A stretch of DNA of 64,000 bases, from positions 434,001 to 498,000 of the forward strand of contig NZ_JARSBP010000004.1 in NCBI RefSeq assembly GCF_029623955.1. Reading direction: 5' to 3'. Origin of the DNA: Mycobacterium sp. 236(2023) (GTDB lineage Bacteria; Actinomycetota; Actinomycetes; Mycobacteriales; Mycobacteriaceae). Shown here in pieces: positions 43,818-52,620 of this stretch. The first letter of the stretch is position 1. Each line of letters begins with the position of its first letter. A model generated the notes under the pieces. It saw nothing but the letters and a program-made list of their open reading frames with translations. It was not told the origin of the DNA and ran no database searches. The position numbers and the translations under genes were made by a program.

Positions 43818-45071
43818 ATGGCGACCCCCACCCTTCCGCACGGATTCGACTTCACCGACCCCGACCTGAACTGCGCGCGCCTTCCGATCGAAGAGCTCTC
43901 GGAACTGCGTCGCAGCGAACCGATCTGGTGGAACGAGCAGCCCATCGGCAACGGCGGTTTTGACGACGGCGGCTTCTGGGTCGTGACCAAGCACAAGGAC
44001 GTCAAGGAGATCTCCAAGCGCAGCGACGTGTTCTCCAGTCAGGAGAAGACGGCGCTCCCCCGCTACCCCGCCGGCTCCACCGGCGAGCAGATCGAGACCG
44101 GAAGCCTCGTGCTGCTCAACATGGACGCGCCGCGGCATACGCATCTGCGCAAGATCATCTCCCGCGGATTCACCCCGCGGGCGGTGGAACGTCTGCGCGA
44201 CGATCTCAACGAGCGCGCCCAGAACATCGCCAAGGTTGCGGCATCGGCGGGCGGGGGCGACTTCGTCGAGCAGGTGTCGTGCGAGCTGCCGCTGCAGGCC
44301 ATCGCCGGGCTGATCGGCGTGCCCACCGAGGACCGGATGAAGCTGTTCGACTGGTCCAACCAGATGGTCAGCGACGACGACCCCGAGTACGCGCACTATG
44401 ACAACCGCAACGCGGCAACAGAACTCATCATGTACGCCATGCAGCTGGCGGCGATCCGGGCGGAGAACCCCGGTGAGGACATCGTCACCAAGCTCATCGA
44501 GGCCGACGTCGACGGCCACAAGCTGTCCGACGACGAGTTCGGCTTCTTCATGGTGTTGCTCGCCGTGGCGGGCAACGAGACGACGCGCAACTCCATCACG
44601 CACGGCATGATCGCGTTCACCGACCACCCCGACCAGTGGGAGCTGTACAAGCGTGACAGGCCGATCACCGCGGTCGACGAGATCGTCCGGTGGGCCACCC
44701 CTGTCACGTCGTTCCAGCGCACGGCGCTTTCGGATTACGAGTTGTCGGGAGTGCCGATCAAGAAGGGCCAGCGCGTCGTCATGTCGTATCGGTCGGCGAA
44801 CTTCGACGAAGAGGTCTTCGACGATCCGTTTGCGTTCAACATCCTGCGCGACCCGAATCCGCACGTCGGGTTCGGCGGCACCGGTGCGCACTACTGCATC
44901 GGTGCGAATCTGGCGCGGATGACGATCGATCTGATGTTCAACGCGATCGCCGACCACATGCCCGACCTGACGTCCATCGGCACGCCGGACCGGTTGCGGT
45001 CCGGCTGGCTCAACGGCATCAAACACTGGCAGGTCGACTACACCGGGCAGGGCTGCCCGGTCGCCCACTGA
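43818..45071 (+). CDS. cyp125: Cytochrome P450, CYP125-like (steroid C26/27 hydroxylase family)
   Basis: 417 aa with the ATG at 43818 and GAGGAG ribosome site. The N-terminus (PHGFDFTDPDLNCARLP, ELRRSEPIWWNEQ) and many internal blocks follow M. tuberculosis CYP125, which oxidises the cholesterol side chain. Landmarks: I-helix VAGNETTRNSITHG, ExxR in DEIVRWATPVTSFQRT, haem-binding FGGTGAHYCIGANLARM with Cys360. The protein may be a CYP125 paralogue, since fast-growing mycobacteria carry several. No KstR box is visible upstream. No ferredoxin gene is adjacent. The end overlaps the convergent FAD protein by 34 bases. Confidence 0.88.
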   Translation: MATPTLPHGFDFTDPDLNCARLPIEELSELRRSEPIWWNEQPIGNGGFDDGGFWVVTKHKDVKEISKRSDVFSSQEKTALPRYPAGSTGEQIETGSLVLLNMDAPRHTHLRKIISRGFTPRAVERLRDDLNERAQNIAKVAASAGGGDFVEQVSCELPLQAIAGLIGVPTEDRMKLFDWSNQMVSDDDPEYAHYDNRNAATELIMYAMQLAAIRAENPGEDIVTKLIEADVDGHKLSDDEFGFFMVLLAVAGNETTRNSITHGMIAFTDHPDQWELYKRDRPITAVDEIVRWATPVTSFQRTALSDYELSGVPIKKGQRVVMSYRSANFDEEVFDDPFAFNILRDPNPHVGFGGTGAHYCIGANLARMTIDLMFNAIADHMPDLTSIGTPDRLRSGWLNGIKHWQVDYTGQGCPVAH

Positions 45072-46384
45072 CCCCTCGCGGTCTGAGCGTCGCAGCACAA
45101 CTCGCCGAGTTCGTCGCGGGTAGCACCGGACGCGACGGGTGGGCGCCACCCGGCGGCGTACACGGCGGCGGCGCGGTCCTGCAGCCGGTCCAGGCTGTCG
45201 GGCAGCGCGGCCATCCGCTCGTAGGGTGCCGCGGCGTCCCGTAGCGCTGGGTCGGCCTGCGCGGCGGCGACGACCAGATCCGACGGCAGTGGTCGTGTCA
45301 GGTCCACGTCGCCTCCTGACCAGCGCCGCAGTCTCTCGGTGTCGCAGTGCATGTGGTCGACGAACCAGGGCCGAAGATGGACGTCGCACCACTGGTCGAA
45401 CTCGGCGGTTGCCGAGACGTGGTCGCGTGGGTGGCGCGTGACGGCGTCGACCAGTGCCTGCGCCTGACGGAACGCCAATGCCACCCCGCGGCCCGCCAAA
45501 GGTGTTGTGGTGCAGACAGAGTCGCCGACCCGAACCAGGCCCGGAAGCAGCGGGTCACCGCGACCCTTCGTCTGGGGGTGATAGCTGTTGTACAGCTGAC
45601 CGCCGAGCAGCACGGGTGTCAGGGGTGTGGCGCGCTCGGGTTCGATCCACTCGGCCACCAACGGGATCGCCCGCGCCGCGGCCTCGAACACGGCGGAGTC
45701 CCGGAGCCGGCGCATGCGCGGGTCGGTGCCGTCGTGGGCGACGACGATCGAGAACGTGCGGTTGTCGTGCAGGAACACCACGGCGAAGTAGCCCGCCAAA
45801 CTCAGAGACAGGCCTACCGGCGAGTTGAGCGGGCCGGGATCCGCGGTGAGTCGATATTGGCGGCTGACGTAGGCGGCCCCGCACGGAGCACCTTCGCCGG
45901 TGCCGCGGAACTCCCGGCTGAATCGGCTCGCGCGGCCCGACGCGTCGATGACGAGGTCGGCACTGATGTGCGACGTGGTGGTGTCGATGCCGACGCCCCG
46001 CCCACGGTCGCGCCGAACCGCTCGTACGTTGGACGTCGCCACCGTCAGCCCCCTCTGGCGGCTTGCGATCCGGCGCAGCACCCGTTCGAACAGAGCGCGA
46101 CGGGCGTGCAGCACAATCGGAGAACCGTGCGGATCCGATACCACCGTGGCGCCCGAGGTCTCCAATAGGCCAACGGCGTCAGGGATTTCGGCGTGCAACG
46201 CGTCGACGACGGGTCCGCGGAAGGAGTGCGCGTGTTCGAACTGCATGACGCCGCGGCGCTGCCAGCCACCGTCGGGAGCCGGGCCGGGGTCGCGGTCGAC
46301 GACCAGCACCTCCTGTTTCCTGCGTGCGAGTGCGATGGCGGTGAACAGGCCCGTGGGACCGGCGCCCACCACGACCGTCTGCAT
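45038..46384 (-). CDS. FAD-dependent monooxygenase/halogenase-like oxidoreductase
   Basis: 448 aa. Dinucleotide motif VVVGAGPTGLFTAIALARR (4-22), a DG-type motif in LVIDASGRASRFS and the FAD-binding GLVRVGDSVCTTTPLAGRGVALAFRQA (about 288-314) place it in the aromatic-hydroxylase/geranylgeranyl-reductase group. The C-terminal ~100 residues are unlike common members. The substrate is unknown. It is divergent from a TetR gene with a palindromic site between them, so it is probably repressed by that regulator. Confidence 0.82.
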   Translation of the reverse strand: MQTVVVGAGPTGLFTAIALARRKQEVLVVDRDPGPAPDGGWQRRGVMQFEHAHSFRGPVVDALHAEIPDAVGLLETSGATVVSDPHGSPIVLHARRALFERVLRRIASRQRGLTVATSNVRAVRRDRGRGVGIDTTTSHISADLVIDASGRASRFSREFRGTGEGAPCGAAYVSRQYRLTADPGPLNSPVGLSLSLAGYFAVVFLHDNRTFSIVVAHDGTDPRMRRLRDSAVFEAAARAIPLVAEWIEPERATPLTPVLLGGQLYNSYHPQTKGRGDPLLPGLVRVGDSVCTTTPLAGRGVALAFRQAQALVDAVTRHPRDHVSATAEFDQWCDVHLRPWFVDHMHCDTERLRRWSGGDVDLTRPLPSDLVVAAAQADPALRDAAAPYERMAALPDSLDRLQDRAAAVYAAGWRPPVASGATRDELGELCCDAQTARGQWATGQPCPV

Positions 46385-46410
46385 CAAAACCTCAATTCGA
46401 GTAACCTAGC

Positions 46411-46425
46411 GTGTAATGAATACAC
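46411..46425. promoter_or_regulatory. Candidate TetR operator
   Basis: GTGTAATGAATACAC (arms GTGTA/TACAC around five bases) lies in the 56 bp between the divergent FAD oxidoreductase and TetR genes, 15 bases before the TetR start. Its position and symmetry fit an autoregulatory operator. Confidence 0.5.
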
Positions 46426-46440
46426 AGAGAGTCACCTGAA

Positions 46441-47088
46441 ATGCCCGACCCTGTCAAGCGCGAATACCGTTCGGATCTGCGTTCGGCACAGGCTCGGGAG
46501 ACCCGGGACCGGATCGTGGCCGCCGCGGCCGACTTGTTCGTCGCCGACGGTTACGCCGGGACCACCGTCGACGCGGTGGCCATCGCGGCTGGTGTGAGCC
46601 GCAAGACCGTCTTCACCGCCGTGGGTGGAAAGGCCGAATTACTATCCGTGGCAATCGATTCTGCCATCGCCGGGGATGATCTCCCGCTGCCTCTGGCGGA
46701 GCGGCCCGAAGTCGTCGAGCTGCTAGCGCTCGATGACGCCGGCCGCATCGTCGACGCGTGGGCGGCGCTGGTTGCCGGTATCGACGCCCGCGTAGGGGGT
46801 CTGTTCGCAGCCCTGGAGACCGCGTCCGCAGAAGACGCCACCGCGCTGGCGGTGTTCGACAGGCTGCAGAGCCGACGCCGGCAGGGCGCTGCTTCCGTGG
46901 TCGACGCCATCAGCGCGCTGGACGCGTTGAAGGCGGGGTTGTCGCGTGCCGACGCCGTCGATTTGGCATGGCTGTTCAGTGAACCGCTCTTGCATGTTCG
47001 GTTGGTTGGGCGCCGCCGGTGGTCGGCCAGGCGGTTCGAAAGCTGGCTCGCCGCGACGTTGCGTCAGCAGCTGCTCGTCGTGCGATAG
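46441..47088 (+). CDS. TetR-family transcriptional regulator
   Basis: 215 aa. Helix-turn-helix at about 36-62 (VDAVAIAAGVSRKTVFTAVGGKAELL). The rest is a variable ligand-binding region. It is divergent from the FAD oxidoreductase and likely regulates it through the palindrome at 46411-46425. Its 3' end overlaps a convergent small membrane gene by 25 bases. Confidence 0.88.
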   Translation: MPDPVKREYRSDLRSAQARETRDRIVAAAADLFVADGYAGTTVDAVAIAAGVSRKTVFTAVGGKAELLSVAIDSAIAGDDLPLPLAERPEVVELLALDDAGRIVDAWAALVAGIDARVGGLFAALETASAEDATALAVFDRLQSRRRQGAASVVDAISALDALKAGLSRADAVDLAWLFSEPLLHVRLVGRRRWSARRFESWLAATLRQQLLVVR

Positions 47089-47372
47089 TCGAGAATCGAG
47101 CGCCAGTAGTCCTCGGGGATCTCGGCGTTCGACCGCATCACTATCGACAACCCCGTCGCCATGGCCACGCCGAGCAGTCCGAGCCACAACCCGGACATGG
47201 CGATGAAGACCCACAGCGCCGTGGTCAACGCCGGCCACGGGGAGACAAGCGCCAGCGCCGGGGCGAAGAAGAAGCCGGTGCCGATGTACCAGGACGAGCC
47301 CGCCCGATCGCATTTCAGGACAAACCTCAACCACGACGGGATGGGCGGGCTGGGTGCGTTGTCGTGGGCCAT
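47064..47372 (-). CDS. Small membrane protein of unknown function
   Basis: 102 aa from the ATG at 47372. Two membrane segments (about 29-47 and 51-73) with a conserved-looking C-terminal tail (NAEIPEDYWRSILDYRTT). No recognised family. Convergent with the TetR gene; divergent from the XRE regulator across 86 bp. Confidence 0.65.
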   Translation of the reverse strand: MAHDNAPSPPIPSWLRFVLKCDRAGSSWYIGTGFFFAPALALVSPWPALTTALWVFIAMSGLWLGLLGVAMATGLSIVMRSNAEIPEDYWRSILDYRTTSSC

Positions 47373-47458
47373 GCCTTCACCATGCGCCGTGGGGGTAGGC
47401 GCCGCAATTACCTCCGACGTAGTGGTCCGACGCGGGTACGGGGGCGAGACTTGCAGCC

Positions 47459-48235
47459 ATGACGGTGGTGGACGAGCAGTCGGCAACGTTCGGGACGATG
47501 ATGCGCGGCTGGCGGCAGCGCCGTCGGCTCAGCCAGCTCGACCTCGCGCTCGAGGCTGACGTGTCGGCGCGGCACGTCAGCTTCATCGAGACCGGCCGCT
47601 CGAAGCCCAGCAGGGCGATGGTGCTGCGGCTGGCGTCGGTCCTCGAAGTCCCGCAGCGGGAACAGAACAGGATGCTGATCGCTGCGGGGTTGGCCCCGGT
47701 CTATGCGGAGCGTTCGCTCGAAGCGCCCGACATGGCAGCCATCAGAGCGGGTGTGCAGAAGGTCCTCGACGCCTACGATCCCTTTCCCTGCGTCGTCGTC
47801 GACCGTGGCTGGTGGATTCTGCAGGCAAACCCCGGCGCGGCCCTGCTGCTCGACGGTGTCGCGACCCATCTCCTTGAGCGCCCGAATGCACTTCGCCTCT
47901 CGTTGCATCCGGACGGTTTGGCGCCGCGCATCGCGAACCTGGCGCAATGGCGGACTCATCTGATCGAACGGCTTCGCCGTGAGGTCGCTTCGGGTGGCTC
48001 GGCCGAACTGCGTGAGCTCCTGAATGAAATCGACTCCTACCCAGGCGGTTTCGAGGAATCGCCCGATCTGGGTGGTGTTGCGGTGCCGTTGGAGTTGGAC
48101 ACGACGGACGGTCGGCGACTGCGATTTCTGAGCATGGTGACGACGTTCGGCACCGCGCTGGACCTCACGGCGTCGGAGTTGAGTATCGAGGCATTCCTGC
48201 CCGCCGACGACGCGACCGCGGCTGCATTGCGCTGA
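47459..48235 (+). CDS. XRE-family regulator with MmyB-like ligand-binding domain
   Basis: 258 aa. The N-terminal helix-turn-helix (about 15-68; LSQLDLALEADVSARHVSFIETGRSKPS) is followed by the MmyB-like PAS-type domain (about 95-250; DPFPCVVVDRGWWILQANPGAALLL, FLSMVTTFGTALDLTASELSIEAFLP), which binds a small molecule, a fatty acid in known structures. Such regulators often control neighbouring metabolic genes; the target here is unclear. Confidence 0.9.
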   Translation: MTVVDEQSATFGTMMRGWRQRRRLSQLDLALEADVSARHVSFIETGRSKPSRAMVLRLASVLEVPQREQNRMLIAAGLAPVYAERSLEAPDMAAIRAGVQKVLDAYDPFPCVVVDRGWWILQANPGAALLLDGVATHLLERPNALRLSLHPDGLAPRIANLAQWRTHLIERLRREVASGGSAELRELLNEIDSYPGGFEESPDLGGVAVPLELDTTDGRRLRFLSMVTTFGTALDLTASELSIEAFLPADDATAAALR

Positions 48236-48278
48236 ATACCACCGGTCGGGCGCGCCCGACGGCATAGAGTCGGGCGCC

Positions 48279-48704
48279 ATGGACACCCGACACCTCATGA
48301 TGGCCGTCGTCGGCGGCATCGCCGTCCTCGGCGCGGCCGGTTGCTCGACGCCGGAACCGGCGCTCGGCGGCACCACCGCAACCGTGTCGATCGACGGAAA
48401 CGACACCGGCGGAGCGCATGCCGTGCGGTGTCGGCAGTCGGGTTGGTCGTGGTACATCGAGACCCCGGAGAAGGAGAACGGCTTCACTGCCGTGTTGTCG
48501 ACCGGTGGCCCGGTCACCGCGGAGTCGGTGGACTTCCGCGGCTTCGGCGGCTTCACCGGGTCCTTCTGGGGCGGCAATATCGGCGAGGCGGAGGTTTCCG
48601 GCGCCGACGGCCAATACACGATCACCGGTACGGCCGACGGCAGCTTCGACGACAACCCGAGCGGTGCGGTGTCCGCGGAATTCCGCATTCAGGCTCGCTG
48701 CTGA
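48279..48704 (+). CDS. LpqH-like (19 kDa antigen family) lipoprotein
   Basis: 141 aa. Lipoprotein signal with lipobox LGAAGC (Cys22 is the lipidated residue). The mature domain has the beta-rich 19 kDa antigen pattern (TVSIDGNDTGGAHAVRCRQSGWSWYIETP, FWGGNIGEAEVSGADGQYTITGTADG, final Cys141), with Cys51 and Cys141 likely paired. In M. tuberculosis LpqH-type proteins sit on the outer surface and trigger TLR2; this copy is shorter than LpqH and is one of several paralogues usual in the genus. Confidence 0.85.
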   Translation: MDTRHLMMAVVGGIAVLGAAGCSTPEPALGGTTATVSIDGNDTGGAHAVRCRQSGWSWYIETPEKENGFTAVLSTGGPVTAESVDFRGFGGFTGSFWGGNIGEAEVSGADGQYTITGTADGSFDDNPSGAVSAEFRIQARC

Positions 48705-48788
48705 TCTGCCGATCCGACCCTGCTGGCAAATACGTCAGCGGCGTCAATTAAAGCCACGCTATCTATTTTCCAGGACGTCAATTAACGG

Positions 48789-48801
48789 TAGAGTCCGGCA
48801 A
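48789..48801 (+). promoter_or_regulatory. Candidate leaderless promoter of the PGRS gene
   Basis: TAGAGT at 48789-48794 looks like a -10 hexamer and stops 7 bases before the GTG at 48802. No ribosome site is present between them, so a leaderless mRNA is likely. The region just upstream (48755-48785) is unusually AT-rich for this genome. Confidence 0.4.
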
Positions 48802-50568
48802 GTGGCAGCTAAGCACCGTGCAACGAAGCGTGGAAAAGCCAAACGACGCAGTGACGGACGCCATGCGCAGCAAAGTCGAGGCGGTGTCACACTCTGGCTG
48901 GGGACGGGTGCCATAGCTCTGGGGGTCTGCGCTGCCGCGGCAGCTGGAACCGGAGTTGCGAGCGCCGACGCACCTGCGGGCGACTCGACATCGGCGAGCG
49001 AAAGCAGCAACGGAGCTAGCGAGGCGTCCGGCGATCGCACCCACCGGACCAAACGCAGCGCCGCCGCGCGCGACGAATCGACAACCGGTGGCGACACCGC
49101 AGAGGACGACGATCCCTCCCCCGCGACTCCTGCCGACGACGACCCGGCCGAGGGAGACACGGCATCTCCAGGGTCGGCAGGCGACTCCGGCGACGACGTT
49201 CCCGCAGACGACACTTCTGACGACGTCACCGATCCCGCGGTGACGCCTCCCGATGCGGCGGCGCCCGCCGCGGCGGCGGCCGATGTCGTCACGGTCGACG
49301 TTGGGCCCGCCGCGACCGTCGATGACACGGCCTCGACCCAGGAGGCGACGGCCGCGGCGCAGGCCGAGATCACGCCGCTTGCAGGCGAAGTCGAGTTCCT
49401 CACCATCCTGCTGCCCGTGGTGCTGGAGATGGTCAACCAGCTCAACGCGTACATCAAACCGCTGGGCATTCTCGATTTTCCGGTCAAGCTCACCGTCGAG
49501 GAAGTCATCACGCTGTGGGTGACCAACGAGTGGCGGGGACGCCCCGTCATCGGCAACGGAGCCGACGGAACCGCGGACAGCCCGGACGGCAAGCCCGGCG
49601 GCTGGCTGGTCGGCAACGGAGGCAAGGGCTGGTCGCCACCGGCGGGGTCAGGCCTCGACGGCGGCAGGGGCGGCGCGGCCGGCATGATCGGCAACGGCGG
49701 AGCGGGCGGCAACGGCGCTTCGGGCGGCACGCTTCTCAATCTGGGCATCACCGGTGTCGCGGGCGGCAAGGGCGGTGCCGGCGGATCGGCGTTCCTGATC
49801 GGCAACGGCGGCGTAGGCGGTGTGGGCGGCGCGGGCGGAAACGGGTCGCTGTCGCGCGGCAACGGTGGCGACGGTGGCACAGGCGGCAACGGCGGGTTCC
49901 TGATGGGCGGCGGCGGCAACGGGGGCAATGGCGGCACCGGCGCGGACGGCGGTAACGGAGGCAACGGCGGTCAGGTCCTGAGCCTCGGATCAGGGTTCTT
50001 CATCCCCCAATACCAGCCGGGAACCGTCTGGGGCGGTAACGGTGGCAACGGCGGAACGGGCCTCAACGGCGTCGGCGGCAACGGTGGCGACGGCGGCCTC
50101 GCCGTCAACATCGAGTACGCGCCGACCAGCACCGTCATGAACATCGCGGCGTATCTGTTCGGCACTACCGGCGCACCCAACCTCGCCATCGGCGGCGCGG
50201 GCGGGGCAGCCGGAAACGGCACCTCGCGCCCGCTCGTCTGCCTCACCACGTGTGCGAACGGCGGTGACGGCGGCGACGCCTACAGCCTGCTGGCCGAGGC
50301 GTCCGACGTCGTCGGCGCGGCCACCGGCGGCGCAGGCGGTAAGGGCGGCAACTCCTCAGGGCTTGCGCAGCCGGGCGGGTCCGGCGGCAGCGGTGGCGAC
50401 GCGTCTGCGTTCGACCTGGCGGCGCGGACCGCGGGCGCCGGCGGCTCCGGCGGAACTGGTGGCACCCTCGGCCTGCCCGGCGGCAACGGACCGATGGGCC
50501 AGCTCGGCACCGTGCCCACCACACTCAATGTCATGATCTGGATCCTCGAGCAGCTCTTCACGCTCTAG
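48802..50568 (+). CDS. PGRS-repeat protein with signal sequence, no PE domain
   Basis: 588 aa. A basic N-terminus (KHRATKRGKAKRRSDGR) precedes a hydrophobic export signal (about 29-53, ending VASADAP). Then comes a disordered acidic Ser/Thr/Pro/Asp stretch (55-190), a short folded-looking segment (LTILLPVVLEMVNQLNAYIKPLGILDF, about 206-232) and from about 255 the Gly-rich region of GGxGG/GNGG repeats (PGRS type). PE_PGRS proteins use the PE domain and type VII secretion; here a Sec-like signal replaces it. Function unknown. The frame stays open upstream, but GTG 48802 fits the promoter and the signal. Confidence 0.8.
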   Translation: MAAKHRATKRGKAKRRSDGRHAQQSRGGVTLWLGTGAIALGVCAAAAAGTGVASADAPAGDSTSASESSNGASEASGDRTHRTKRSAAARDESTTGGDTAEDDDPSPATPADDDPAEGDTASPGSAGDSGDDVPADDTSDDVTDPAVTPPDAAAPAAAAADVVTVDVGPAATVDDTASTQEATAAAQAEITPLAGEVEFLTILLPVVLEMVNQLNAYIKPLGILDFPVKLTVEEVITLWVTNEWRGRPVIGNGADGTADSPDGKPGGWLVGNGGKGWSPPAGSGLDGGRGGAAGMIGNGGAGGNGASGGTLLNLGITGVAGGKGGAGGSAFLIGNGGVGGVGGAGGNGSLSRGNGGDGGTGGNGGFLMGGGGNGGNGGTGADGGNGGNGGQVLSLGSGFFIPQYQPGTVWGGNGGNGGTGLNGVGGNGGDGGLAVNIEYAPTSTVMNIAAYLFGTTGAPNLAIGGAGGAAGNGTSRPLVCLTTCANGGDGGDAYSLLAEASDVVGAATGGAGGKGGNSSGLAQPGGSGGSGGDASAFDLAARTAGAGGSGGTGGTLGLPGGNGPMGQLGTVPTTLNVMIWILEQLFTL

Positions 50569-50582
50569 CGCGGCGGCCGGGA

Positions 50583-52358
50583 TCAGGCGTCGAGGCGGGC
50601 GAACCGGTTCTGCCGGTACTCCTCGGCGCAGGACTGCCTACGCACCTTGCCGCTGGTCGTGATCGGAATCGACCCCGGGGCGACAAGCACCAGATCGGCC
50701 ACCGCGAGGCCGTGCGACTGGGAGATCGCCGAGGTGACCTCGCGCTTGACCACAGAGAGCGGGTCCTCCGCGGTTTCGGCGCCGGCGGGGTCGGCGCGCT
50801 TGCGGTATTCGATGACGGCGACCAGCTGCTCGATGCCGTCGGTCGGGACCCCGATGGCCGCGACTCGGCCCCCGGTGATCTCCGAGATGGTGGCCTCGAT
50901 GTCGTCGGGGGCGTGGTTGCGGCCGTAGACGATCAGCAGGTCTTTGATGCGGCCGACGACGAACAGCTGCCCGTCGGCGATGAATCCGAGATCCCCGGTC
51001 TTGAGCCACGGTCCCGCAGGGGTGTCCTCCGTCGGGTCGGCGAGGGTCGCGTGGAAGACGCGTTCGCTCTCGGCCGGGTTGCCCCAATAGCCGGCGGACA
51101 CGTTGTCGCCGTGCACCCACACCTCGCCGGTCTTCCCGTCCGCGCACCGGGTCCTGGTCTCCGGGTCGACGATGCGCACCAGCGGCGACAACTCCGACAG
51201 TGGCGTGTCGTAGCCGACGAGAGGTGTGCCGCCGCCGTTCAGCGAGCGCGTGGCGATGCCGTCGGCCAGGTTCTCGGCGTCGAAGTTGATGATCGCCGGC
51301 GGCTTGCCCGGTCGGACCGTCGCCACGTAGAGCGTGGCCTCGGCGAGCCCGTAGGACGGCTGGATGACCCGTTCGTCGAGATTGAATCGGGCGAAGCGGT
51401 CGGTGAAGCGTTCGATGGTCGTGGGATTCACCCGCTCGGCGCCGCTCTGGATGATGAACACGTCACCGAGGTCGCGGTCGGCCATGTCTTCGTCCGAGGT
51501 TTTGCGGGCCGCGAGTTCGAAAGCGAAGTTCGGTGCCGACGTGAACGCCGCGGAGTTGTCCGCCATCAGGTGCATCCAGCGGGCCGGCCGCTCGAGGAAC
51601 GACAACGGGCTGGTGAGGACGGTGGTGAACCCGCCGTATACCGGGGTGCAGATTCCCAGCAGCAGACCCAAGTCGTGATAGAAGGGCAGCCACGAGACCA
51701 CCGTCATGTCGATCGGGGCGACTCCCCCATGGTCGACGGAATAGTCGGTGGTGATCTGCTGGATGTTGGTCAACAGGTTTCGGTTCGAGATCATCACCCC
51801 GGCAGGCGACCGGGTCGATCCCGAGGTGTACTGCAGATACGCCGTCGCGGTGTCGTCCGCAGGGCCGTCGTCGATCGAACCACCGGAGCGGACCGCGACG
51901 TCGAGGTCCAGCGCATCGACCTCAAGGATGGACGGTGTGCGTCTGCCGGCCTCTGCGGTGACGTGCAGGGCCACGTCGCCTGCGACCGCGGATGTCGTGA
52001 GGACGACGGCGGGAGCGGCGTCGCGCAGGACCGAATCAACGCGTTCGTCGGCGGCGCCGCCGAACGGCACCGACAGCGGGACCGCGATGAGGCCGGCCTC
52101 CATTGCGCCGAGGAATCCGACGATGTAGTCGAGCGACTGGGGCGCCGAGATGACCGCGCGGTCACCGGGTTCGGCGCAATGCCGGAGCTCCCGCGCGACG
52201 TTGAGCACTCGCCGGTACAACTGCGGCCAGGTCAGGCTCTCGGCGACGCCGACTCGGTCACGGTCGTAATCGACGAACGTGAACGCTGTGTCGTCGGGCT
52301 GCAGGCTGGCGCGTTCGCGCAGCAGAGCGGGAATGGATGTCTCGACCACCTCTGTCAC
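50583..52358 (-). CDS. FadD23-like fatty-acyl-AMP ligase (FAAL)
   Basis: 591 aa. It activates a fatty acid as acyl-AMP and loads it onto a carrier domain of a PKS or NRPS. The AMP-binding motif YLQYTSGSTRSPAGVMIS (about 172-189), WLPFYHDLGLLLG, YGLAEATLYVAT, TGDLGFIADGQLFVVGRIKDLLIVYGRN and the C-terminal Lys in PITTSGKVRR are present. The text follows M. tuberculosis FadD23, which feeds the PKS of sulfolipid synthesis. The GTG at 52358 is used; a TTG three codons earlier is possible. It is divergent from the Mas-like PKS gene, its presumed partner. Confidence 0.92.
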   Translation of the reverse strand: MTEVVETSIPALLRERASLQPDDTAFTFVDYDRDRVGVAESLTWPQLYRRVLNVARELRHCAEPGDRAVISAPQSLDYIVGFLGAMEAGLIAVPLSVPFGGAADERVDSVLRDAAPAVVLTTSAVAGDVALHVTAEAGRRTPSILEVDALDLDVAVRSGGSIDDGPADDTATAYLQYTSGSTRSPAGVMISNRNLLTNIQQITTDYSVDHGGVAPIDMTVVSWLPFYHDLGLLLGICTPVYGGFTTVLTSPLSFLERPARWMHLMADNSAAFTSAPNFAFELAARKTSDEDMADRDLGDVFIIQSGAERVNPTTIERFTDRFARFNLDERVIQPSYGLAEATLYVATVRPGKPPAIINFDAENLADGIATRSLNGGGTPLVGYDTPLSELSPLVRIVDPETRTRCADGKTGEVWVHGDNVSAGYWGNPAESERVFHATLADPTEDTPAGPWLKTGDLGFIADGQLFVVGRIKDLLIVYGRNHAPDDIEATISEITGGRVAAIGVPTDGIEQLVAVIEYRKRADPAGAETAEDPLSVVKREVTSAISQSHGLAVADLVLVAPGSIPITTSGKVRRQSCAEEYRQNRFARLDA

Positions 52359-52412
52359 GCGAAGCAAATTACCGCAGGCGTCAATCTCGCATCCGCGAAA
52401 ACAAAAGTTGAG

Positions 52413-52435
52413 CTGTCGGCGACAGGCGCCTGTCG
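52413..52435. promoter_or_regulatory. Overlapping palindromes in the FAAL/PKS control region
   Basis: Three alternating half-sites, CTGTCG (52413-52418), CGACAG (52420-52425) and CTGTCG (52430-52435), form two interlocked dyads: CTGTCG-G-CGACAG and the perfect 16 bp CGACAGGCGCCTGTCG. They lie in the 262 bp between the divergent FAAL and PKS genes, about 55 bp from the FAAL start. This looks like a regulator-binding site able to bind two dimers. Confidence 0.6.
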
Positions 52436-52508
52436 GGTACTTGACCCGGGATACCTACATCTGCGTCAATAAAGGCTTGTCCTGGGTCGGGGGCCGCAGG
52501 GTGGAACA

Positions 52509-52533
52509 AACAGCGAACAGCTCACTCGCTGTT
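52509..52533. promoter_or_regulatory. 8 bp inverted repeat upstream of the PKS gene
   Basis: AACAGCGA (52509-52516) and TCGCTGTT (52526-52533) form a perfect 8 bp dyad around nine bases, about 88 bp before the PKS start codon. It may be an operator or a 5' mRNA hairpin. The rest of the 262 bp region shows no convincing gene; TTGACC at 52441 could be a -35 element of the PKS promoter. Confidence 0.45.
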
Positions 52534-52620
52534 GTGAGGAGACGGAATGCGTTCATTGCGCTTGATCGGTGATCGAGCAAACTCAGCGGTGCGACGTCGG
52601 GCCATCGTTTCGCATCAGCC

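Noticed and set aside
49500..50560. DNA-level tandem repeat in the PGRS gene
   Set aside because: The GGC-rich repetition follows from Gly-rich codons; units vary in length and sequence, so it is a protein-level repeat.
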